NCBI GenBank assembly: GCA_039808025.1
Contig: JBDHSK010000003.1
Coordinates: 124,001 to 188,000, forward strand
Reading direction: 5' to 3'
DNA: 64,000 bases
Source: Sandaracinobacteroides sp039808025
Lineage (GTDB): Bacteria; Pseudomonadota; Alphaproteobacteria; Sphingomonadales; Sphingomonadaceae
Shown here in pieces: positions 58,161 through 64,000 of this stretch. The first letter of the stretch is position 1. Each line of letters opens with the position of its first letter. The position numbers and the translations under genes were made by a program. Under the pieces are notes generated by a model. That model made no database searches, was not told the origin of the DNA, and was given only the letters and a program-made list of their open reading frames with translations.

Positions 58161-59741
58161 ATGCAAGATCGTGGCCAATCCACCAGTTCGTCCATCCTGA
58201 TCGTCGATTTCGGCTCTCAGGTCACCCAGCTGATCGCCCGCCGCGTGCGCGAAGCCGGAGTCTATTGTGAAATCGTGCCGTTCAGCCAGGCCGAGGCCGG
58301 CTTCCGGCGACTTGCCCCCGGTGGCATCATTCTTTCCGGGTCACCAGCCAGTGTGACCACGGCCGACAGCCCGCGGGTGCCGCAGGCCCTGTTCGACAGC
58401 GGCCTGCCCATTCTTGGCATCTGTTACGGTCAGCAGGTGATGACGGCGCAGCTGGGAGGAACGGTGGAGGCGGGCCACCAGCAGGGGGATGGCGGCGAAT
58501 TCGGCCGTGCCTACCTGACAGTCACCGAGCCTTGCGCCCTGTTCGACGGCCTGTGGCAGGTGGGCGAGCGCCATCAGGTGTGGATGAGCCACGGCGACCG
58601 GGTGAGCAATTTTGCCCCGGGGTTCCGGATTGTGGCAGTTTCGGATGGCGCACCTTTTGCCGTGATTGCTGATGATGAGCGGCGTTATTATGGTACCCAG
58701 TTCCACCCCGAGGTGATGCACACCCCTGATGGCGCCCGGCTGATTGCCAATTTCGTTCACCATGTCTGCGGCCTGGCCGGAGACTGGACGATGGCCAGTT
58801 ACCGGCAGAGCAAGATCGCCGATATCCGGGCCCAGGTGGGCGATGGCAAGGTGATCTGCGGATTGTCGGGCGGGGTGGATTCAACGGTGGCTGCCGTGCT
58901 GATCCACGAAGCAATCGGCGACCAGCTGACTTGCGTGTTCGTCGATCATGGCCTGCTGCGCGCCGGAGAACGCGAGCAGGTCGAGCAGCTATTCCGCCAC
59001 CATTACCATATTCGGCTGGTGGTGGTGGATGCCGCCGATCGCTTCCTGGGGGGCCTTGCCGGCGTGACCGACCCTGAGGCCAAGCGCAAGTTCATCGGCA
59101 AGACGTTCATCGACGTGTTCGAGGAGGAGGCCAAACGCATTGGTGGCGCAGGCTTCCTGGCGCAGGGCACTCTTTACCCGGATGTCATTGAAAGCGTGAG
59201 CTTTACTGGCGGGCCATCGGTCACCATCAAGAGCCATCATAATGTTGGCGGCCTGCCGGAACGCATGAACATGGCGTTGGTGGAACCCTTGCGCGAACTG
59301 TTCAAGGATGAAGTGCGGTCGCTGGGCCGCGAACTTGGTCTGCCCGACGCCTTTGTTGGCCGCCATCCGTTTCCGGGCCCGGGTCTTGCCATCCGCATTC
59401 CCGGCGAGGTGACGAAAGCGCGCTGCGATATTCTGCGCAAGGCCGATGCCATCTACCTTGAGGAAATCCGCGCAGCCGGCCTCTATGACGCCATCTGGCA
59501 GGCCTTTGCCGTGCTTCTGCCGGTAAAAACGGTGGGGGTGATGGGCGACGCCCGCACGTACGACAGTGTGTGTGCGCTGCGGGCAGTTACATCGACCGAC
59601 GGGATGACGGCCGATATTTATCCCTTCGATGGGGCGTTTCTGGCGCGCGTTGCCACCCGCATCATCAATGAGGTGCAAGGTATCAACCGTGTGGTCTATG
59701 ACTATACGTCGAAACCCCCCGGCACCATCGAGTGGGAATGA
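58161..59741 (+). CDS. guaA: GMP synthase (glutamine-hydrolysing)
   Basis: GuaA converts XMP to GMP. The 526-aa product has the amidotransferase triad C88 (GICYGQQ), H181 and E183 (FHPEV), the ATP-pyrophosphatase loop LSGGVDSTV at 234-242, and the dimerisation end RVVYDYTSKPPGTIEWE. The last codons (59724-59741) are the conserved stretch that many genomic islands use as integration site, and an integrase gene follows 316 bases downstream. Confidence 0.98.
   Translation: MQDRGQSTSSSILIVDFGSQVTQLIARRVREAGVYCEIVPFSQAEAGFRRLAPGGIILSGSPASVTTADSPRVPQALFDSGLPILGICYGQQVMTAQLGGTVEAGHQQGDGGEFGRAYLTVTEPCALFDGLWQVGERHQVWMSHGDRVSNFAPGFRIVAVSDGAPFAVIADDERRYYGTQFHPEVMHTPDGARLIANFVHHVCGLAGDWTMASYRQSKIADIRAQVGDGKVICGLSGGVDSTVAAVLIHEAIGDQLTCVFVDHGLLRAGEREQVEQLFRHHYHIRLVVVDAADRFLGGLAGVTDPEAKRKFIGKTFIDVFEEEAKRIGGAGFLAQGTLYPDVIESVSFTGGPSVTIKSHHNVGGLPERMNMALVEPLRELFKDEVRSLGRELGLPDAFVGRHPFPGPGLAIRIPGEVTKARCDILRKADAIYLEEIRAAGLYDAIWQAFAVLLPVKTVGVMGDARTYDSVCALRAVTSTDGMTADIYPFDGAFLARVATRIINEVQGINRVVYDYTSKPPGTIEWE
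59724..59741 (+). other. Candidate island attachment site at the guaA 3' end
   Basis: The terminal codons TIEWE-stop of guaA are a known hotspot for island integration. The integrase gene points away from guaA, and the downstream DNA differs in character. The matching repeat at the far end of the island lies outside the window, so the core is unproven. Confidence 0.45.
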
Positions 59742-60057
59742 TTCTTGCCCCTCCGGGCGTATCCGAGAACACGCCATGATGCGACATAAAACACTGAAAT
59801 ATATAAATAAATTGTTCCGTGTGTTTCGTCATCTATCGCCGGGCGAGCCTCAAGACTGACGGACTTTCAGACGGTTCGGCCTCTCTTGCTCAATTGATCT
59901 TTTGAAAGTACCGTCAGTGGAATTGGAGCCGCTGACGTACTTTTTTTGACCATAAGATATTGGAAATATTTGATAAAATTTCCACGAGATGGGCAAAAGA
60001 CGGCTGACGTACTTTTTGGGCGGATTCCACCTCTTTTAGTTCATTCTGGAGGGTGCG
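59742..60057. repeat. Integrase-proximal region with repeated CTGACG(G)TACTTT motifs
   Basis: This 316-base region is AT-rich and has no supported gene. GCTGACGTACTTTTT occurs twice exactly (59931-59945 and 60003-60017, 72 bases apart). A related CTGACGGACTTT lies at 59856-59867 and an inverted AAAGTACCGTCAG at 59905-59917. They are well placed to be arm-type integrase or excisionase sites. Confidence 0.65.
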
Positions 60058-61314
60058 ATGCTCACTGATGCTGCGATTAAGGCACTGAAACCGCGAGATA
60101 AAATGTATAAAGTGACGGACCGGGACGGTATGTACGTCCTGGTCTCTCCAACGGGAGCCATCAGCTTTCGTTTTGACTACCGTCTCAACGGGCGGCGGGA
60201 AACCTTGGTTATTGGCCGGTATGGCCCCACAGGTGTTTCGCTCGCCCGAGCGAGGGAGAAGCTGATCGAAGCCAAACTGATGATTCAGGAGGGCCTTTCA
60301 CCCGCGCATGAAAAAAGGCGCGACAAGCGGCGTATCAAGGAAGCCAAAAGCTTCGGCGAATTCGGCGAGCGCTGGCTCCTGGAAGCGAAGATGGCCGACA
60401 GCACGCGGGCCATGCGCCGTTCCATCTTCGAGCGCGACATTCTTCCCGCGTTCCGCAATCGGCTGCTGCCCGAAATCCTACCAGAGGATTTGCGCGGGCT
60501 GTGCGCGAAGGTGAAGGAGCGCGGGGCGCCGGCAACGGCGGTGCATGTGCGGGACATCGTCAAGCTGGTCTTCGCCTTCGCCATCCTGCATGGCGAAAAG
60601 GTCGCCAACCCGGCTGATGAAGTTGGCCCGGCGTCGATCGCGACTTTCGTGCCGAAGGACCGATCCCTGTCTCCGGCGGAGATTCGCATCATGCTCGGCC
60701 AGATCGAGCATGTGGCAACGCTGCCGACGATCCGGCTCGGGCTCAAGTTGATCCTGCTGTCGATGGTGCGAAAGAGCGAATTGCAGGATGCGGTCTGGGA
60801 TGAGGTCGATTTCGAAAACGCTGTCTGGTCAATCCCCAAGGAGCGGATGAAACGCTCGAAGGCGCACAACGTCTATCTGTCGCAGCAGATGCTCGACATC
60901 TTCATCGCTCTCAAGACTTGCGCCGGTAACTCGAAATACGTCCTTCCATCGCGTTACGACGCCGACGCGCCCATGTCGCGGGCGACGTTCAACCGGATCA
61001 CGACGGCGGTGGTGGAGCGGGCCAAGAAGGAAGGGCTGCCGCTCGAATCCTTCACGGTTCACGATCTTCGGCGAACCGGCTCGACCCTGCTGAACGAGTT
61101 GGGCTTCAACAGCGACTGGATCGAGAAGTGCCTGGCGCACGAGGACGGGCGATCCTCGCGGGGCATCTACAACAAGGCCGAATATGAGTATCAACGGCGG
61201 CACATGATGCAGGAATGGTCGAACTTGGTGGACGCCTGGGTTGCCGGCCAGAAATATACGCCGACCCTCTATCCGCCGACGATGGATCTGCTCACGCCCG
61301 AGTCGGATGTTTGA
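60058..61314 (+). CDS. Tyrosine recombinase, P4-type island integrase
   Basis: The 418-aa product has the N-terminal DUF4102-like arm-binding domain (MLTDAAIKALKPRDKMYKVT, SFRFDYRLNGRRETLVIGRY), a core-binding domain (about 95-190) and the catalytic domain with R238 (SMVRKSEL), H335 and R338 (HDLRR), H361 (LAHED) and the nucleophile Y371 (RGIYNKAEY). All catalytic residues are present, so it should be active. The start is ATG at 60058 with GGAGG. It is oriented away from guaA and its 3' end overlaps alpA. Confidence 0.95.
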   Translation: MLTDAAIKALKPRDKMYKVTDRDGMYVLVSPTGAISFRFDYRLNGRRETLVIGRYGPTGVSLARAREKLIEAKLMIQEGLSPAHEKRRDKRRIKEAKSFGEFGERWLLEAKMADSTRAMRRSIFERDILPAFRNRLLPEILPEDLRGLCAKVKERGAPATAVHVRDIVKLVFAFAILHGEKVANPADEVGPASIATFVPKDRSLSPAEIRIMLGQIEHVATLPTIRLGLKLILLSMVRKSELQDAVWDEVDFENAVWSIPKERMKRSKAHNVYLSQQMLDIFIALKTCAGNSKYVLPSRYDADAPMSRATFNRITTAVVERAKKEGLPLESFTVHDLRRTGSTLLNELGFNSDWIEKCLAHEDGRSSRGIYNKAEYEYQRRHMMQEWSNLVDAWVAGQKYTPTLYPPTMDLLTPESDV

Positions 61315-61576
61315 TGGGGCGGGTCTTGCGAAGCTGGACATCGGGAATGGGCGCGCGCTTCACGGCCTTGGCGCGTGAGGCGCGGCGCCGCTCCTCCAAC
61401 CAGGCTTCGACCTCGGAAAGATCCCAGACCACGCAGCGGGAGGTGAGGTAGAAGCGCTGCGGAAATTCACCGCGCTGTTCCATATCATAGATAGTTGTGT
61501 CAGAGAGCGGGACTATTTCTTTGAGTTCATGCCGCCGAATGGTCCGTGTCACTTCGGTTTGTGATCGCGACTTCAT
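61292..61576 (-). CDS. AlpA-family regulator / excisionase-like protein
   Basis: The 94-aa product has a MerR/AlpA-type helix-turn-helix (RRHELKEIVPLSDTTIYDME) with the strand FPQRFYLTSRCVVWDLSEVEAWLEER (core RCVVWDLSEVEAWL). AlpA proteins activate or assist excision of P4-type islands. The start at 61576 has AGGAGG eight bases upstream. It is convergent with the integrase gene and overlaps its end by 23 bases. Confidence 0.9.
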   Translation of the reverse strand: MKSRSQTEVTRTIRRHELKEIVPLSDTTIYDMEQRGEFPQRFYLTSRCVVWDLSEVEAWLEERRRASRAKAVKRAPIPDVQLRKTRPIKHPTRA

Positions 61577-61592
61577 CTAAAAAATCCTCCTA

Positions 61593-61829
61593 TCAATCTG
61601 CCCAGATGGATAGAAGGCGATAGACAGCGCCGAATGGAAGCCCGAATTGATCGGCGTAGAACGACGTCGCGCTCTGGCGTGCTTTTCGGACAAAATGCGG
61701 AAAGCGCGCGATGGCATTCACCTTCGGCCGCCGCGCTGCACACGACCTGTCGTTCCACGCCTCAAGCTCATCGACTCTGCCGAGTGGCGCCTTACTATTG
61801 TTTGCGAACGACGGTCCGATCTTTTTCAC
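61593..61829 (-). CDS. Small ORF of unknown function in the island
   Basis: A 78-codon frame starts at GTG 61829 and stops 16 bases before the alpA ATG, just ahead of its RBS. The sequence (GRVDELEAWNDRSC, IARFPHFVRKARQSATSFYA, FGLPFGAVYRLLSIWAD) looks like a folded protein more than a shadow. I recognise no family. The start has only a weak GGAA upstream. It could be a remnant. Confidence 0.4.
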   Translation of the reverse strand: MKKIGPSFANNSKAPLGRVDELEAWNDRSCAARRPKVNAIARFPHFVRKARQSATSFYADQFGLPFGAVYRLLSIWAD

Positions 61830-61879
61830 ACGCCAGTTCCAAAGGATGTCAGCGGAAACTCTGCCACGAGAGCATTGGG

Positions 61880-62092
61880 TTACCCAACACGGGAATAAGG
61901 GTAAGCATTACGAATGTAGACGTTAAGAAACTGCCCCTTGGACGGAGCAGCCATGAGTTGCTCGTACAATCCAGATGGCATGTTGAAATATTGATAGATC
62001 GAGCCGTTTGTAAACTCGATTTCAAGCGTTTCACTGTCCGGATCGTAGCCGATCGAAGCAATGTTGCTAGAGGCGACAGGGTCTCGAATCAT
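61880..62092 (-). CDS. KTSC domain-containing small protein
   Basis: The 70-aa product is essentially one KTSC domain: SSNIASIGYDPDSETLEIEF, then NGSIYQYFNMPSGLYEQLM and GQFLNVYIRNAYPYSRV. The domain is small and of unknown function, common in phage and island proteins. The start ATG at 62092 has AGGAAA upstream and lies 8 bases after the herA stop, so the two genes are likely co-transcribed. Confidence 0.85.
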   Translation of the reverse strand: MIRDPVASSNIASIGYDPDSETLEIEFTNGSIYQYFNMPSGLYEQLMAAPSKGQFLNVYIRNAYPYSRVG

Positions 62093-62100
62093 GGGATTTC

Positions 62101-63936
62101 CTACTGTTCATCTTCGTTGATGGGTGTCCGTTCAATCGCAACATCTCGTACGACCGCAGTGGTTCGTTGTGCGCGCCATGACGCCACCATGCGGTCATAG
62201 CCTTCTGCTACGCGGCGAGTCCGCCAGGCCCTGCTGACTTCGGGGTCTGAACTGCGGGGCAAGCGATCCGCAGGCGGTAGCGACACACGGCAGCGCACGG
62301 GTAGTCTCGCGGCTTCACCAGAAATGATGGTCTCGCCAGTCCGCAGTACCGGCAGAAGGTCCATCAGGCCCGATAGATTATCAGGGAGCGCTCCTTTCAC
62401 CCGTCCGCGGTCGGCTGGATTGGATAGCCGTAACGCTATTAGGGTTCCGCACTGGGAGAGTATAGTCTCATCGATCTCCGACGGGCGTTGAGAGACCAGC
62501 ATGGCACCAACCCCGTATTTGCGGCCTTCCTTTGCGATGCGTTTCACAACGTCCGCAGCGACATTGCCGCTATCGGGACCAACATAACGGTGCGCTTCCT
62601 CCATCACGACCAGTAGGGGGCGCAGGATGCCGCCTTCTGTTTTCTCCCGACTCCAGTAGAGGGCTTCGTAAACAATGCGCAGTATCGAGCCGATAAGCCG
62701 GACCAAGACACTGCTAGGCACGCCTGAGAGGTCGAGGATGGTGATTGGACGGTCATGGCCGAGCCAGCCGCCCAACAGCGTATCAAGGTCCTGTGCCGTC
62801 TGCCCTCCTAGGTCCGGCTCCCAAGGCCCAGGGTGCAAGATGAAGTCGTAGCGCCGATCAAGAAGACGAGAGCGCAGCAAATTAAGTTGTCGGCGGATAC
62901 CCTTCGCAGCCTGATTGAGGAACGGCCCAGCAGCTCCCATCGCGTGCGGTGTGTAGCGGGGAGGAGTCAGGGTCGCGGGGTCACCAGCAGCCTCAAGCGC
63001 AGGTTGGTCACGTTGCTGACCTGTGAATGTAGCTGTCTCGAAGTCAATCAGGTCATACCAAAGCTTCTTCAGCGAAAAAGGCACCGGGCTGTCGACAGTG
63101 AGTGACCGGGGGTCGAGCCCCGGAAGCGGGCCAGCGCCAAGTCGGCTTTCTTTCAACTCCTGAATCTTGTCGGTAAACGCGATCAAATGATTATCGCTGA
63201 GCCCACCAGCGACGAAGTCAAGCAACTCTCCAGCTTCCAACGCCCAGTAAGGAACGAATAGAGGCTCTTCGCCGGGCAGTGGCGAAGCGCTGAATGTTTT
63301 GGCGAGATCTCCGAGTGCAGCGGAATATTCCCCATGCACGTCCAAGAGAAGGATGCGTGCGCCACTGGCGCTTACATTTTCGGCAGTTCGCACTACGGAA
63401 CGAAGCAAGCTCGCGACTGTGGTTGACTTGCCTGAGCCTGTTGAACCGACGATGGCGCTGTGCCGCGTGACTAGGGCGTCGAGTGACAAGCGCACGACGA
63501 TATTCTCGGCGCTTGAAAGCGTGCCTATTTCAATCTGATCTTCCTCTGCGCCACCGTAGATGCGCCGAAGATCCTTCTGGGTGACCAAATGCACCGCGTC
63601 ATCGACGTTGGGGTGCTGACTGAGACCGCGCTCAAAGTAATCGCCTGTCGCTTCGCCTGCCAACTCCACACGCATCCAGCGGCCGGTGTCCTGGCCGTCC
63701 ACATCTGCAACAACGACAGGCTGTGGTGCAGCCGCAGCACCGATCTCCGCGACTACGCCATACAGGTCCTGATAGCCCAGAGGGATGCGGACGAAGCTGC
63801 CTACCTGACCGACGCGGTAGGTATGGCCATCGATCATGGCTAGACCAGAGGAAAGGGACTCGGCCAGCCTTACCGTTATTGTCGAGCCCGAAACGGCGCT
63901 TACGTGGCCGAGATAGGTTGGATCTGTCGCAGTCAT
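62101..63936 (-). CDS. herA: HerA-type hexameric ATPase (DUF87)
   Basis: The 611-aa product starts with a HAS-barrel (about 8-66: VGQVGSFVRIPLGYQDLYGV). The FtsK/HerA ATPase core has Walker A GSTGSGKST at 164-172, Walker B LLVVMEEAH at 441-449 and the sensor-type VSQRPSEID at 481-489. HerA proteins are DNA-translocating or scaffold ATPases that in bacteria pair with nucleases or NADases (SIR2, DUF4297, NurA-type) in antiphage systems. The start ATG at 63936 overlaps the stop of an upstream gene (ATGA) that leaves the window, so its partner is unseen. Confidence 0.9.
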   Translation of the reverse strand: MTATDPTYLGHVSAVSGSTITVRLAESLSSGLAMIDGHTYRVGQVGSFVRIPLGYQDLYGVVAEIGAAAAPQPVVVADVDGQDTGRWMRVELAGEATGDYFERGLSQHPNVDDAVHLVTQKDLRRIYGGAEEDQIEIGTLSSAENIVVRLSLDALVTRHSAIVGSTGSGKSTTVASLLRSVVRTAENVSASGARILLLDVHGEYSAALGDLAKTFSASPLPGEEPLFVPYWALEAGELLDFVAGGLSDNHLIAFTDKIQELKESRLGAGPLPGLDPRSLTVDSPVPFSLKKLWYDLIDFETATFTGQQRDQPALEAAGDPATLTPPRYTPHAMGAAGPFLNQAAKGIRRQLNLLRSRLLDRRYDFILHPGPWEPDLGGQTAQDLDTLLGGWLGHDRPITILDLSGVPSSVLVRLIGSILRIVYEALYWSREKTEGGILRPLLVVMEEAHRYVGPDSGNVAADVVKRIAKEGRKYGVGAMLVSQRPSEIDETILSQCGTLIALRLSNPADRGRVKGALPDNLSGLMDLLPVLRTGETIISGEAARLPVRCRVSLPPADRLPRSSDPEVSRAWRTRRVAEGYDRMVASWRAQRTTAVVRDVAIERTPINEDEQ

Positions 63937-64000
63937 GCTGACACCGTAGCGGGGTTGGAACCATCAGCCGGAATGGCCGCCTCGGTCGGGCGAGCAAGGT
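63933..64000 (-). CDS. C-terminal end of the gene upstream of herA (partial)
   Basis: On the minus strand an open frame enters from beyond 64000, reads about 21 codons ending AIPADGSNPATVSA, and stops at TGA 63935-63933. That stop overlaps the herA ATG as ATGA. The overlap, typical of coupled genes, is the main evidence. The product cannot be identified from this tail. Confidence 0.55.
   Translation of the reverse strand, partial: LARPTEAAIPADGSNPATVSA

Noticed and set aside
59776..59859. 28-codon frame between guaA and the integrase
   Set aside because: It has no RBS, no recognisable motif, and lies in the attachment-site region.
59742..60057. tRNA gene as the island attachment site
   Set aside because: No cloverleaf could be seen; the guaA 3' end is the better candidate.
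61711..61926. 71-codon plus-strand frame opposite the small island ORF
   Set aside because: It overlaps both the small ORF and the KTSC gene in antisense and has no RBS or domain.
63632..63997. 121-codon frame overlapping the herA N-terminus
   Set aside because: It is in another frame of the same strand, rich in Arg, Pro and Cys, and conflicts with the well-supported HAS-barrel of HerA.

Overview
The window is a GC-rich chromosomal segment of an alphaproteobacterium. The evidence is the FtsZ C-terminal peptide IPQFMKVQRN, an MurE with a meso-diaminopimelate motif (DNPR), ribosomal proteins with alphaproteobacterial extensions, and the gene order hpf-ptsN-thioesterase-DUF1491. I infer Sphingomonadales as the most likely order from that gene order, but no rRNA is present to confirm it.

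Layout: 1-1814 (+) holds the end of alaS and a Ppx/GppA phosphatase. 1840-5370 (-) is a compact run trmB, accA, M48 protease, NUDIX. 5434-24198 (-) is a complete division and cell wall (dcw) cluster: mraZ, rsmH, ftsL, ftsI, murE, murF, mraY, murD, ftsW, murG, murC, murB, ddl, ftsQ, ftsA, ftsZ. Almost every junction is an ATGA or TGATG overlap. The exception is ftsW/murG, where a 68-bp tandem repeat has created two murG-start minigenes. The 308 bases upstream of mraZ hold six TGG motifs phased at 10-11 bp (probable MraZ operator), a sigma70-like promoter, and four DnaA-box-like sites around an AT-rich stretch.

24507-32111 (-) carries housekeeping genes: a DUF4340-like protein, hisN, a cell wall hydrolase, DUF1491, a PaaI-type thioesterase, ptsN, hpf, dnaQ and hslVU. 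32214-36566 holds DUF2157/GDYXXLXY membrane proteins (+), DUF1003/sodC (-) and an exported amidohydrolase (+).

36879-56842 (+) is the str-S10-spc-alpha ribosomal supercluster. It is broken between rpmD and rplO by a strong terminator and an antisense SAM-methyltransferase gene. A second, AT-rich methyltransferase gene sits just after rplQ, followed by a thioesterase and guaA.

From the 3' end of guaA (59741) to the right edge lies the start of a mobile island: direct repeats, a tyrosine integrase, an AlpA-type regulator, a small ORF, a KTSC-domain protein and a HerA-type ATPase. HerA is translationally coupled to an upstream gene that runs off the window. This is the best candidate in the window for a defence-type system, but its likely effector is out of view.
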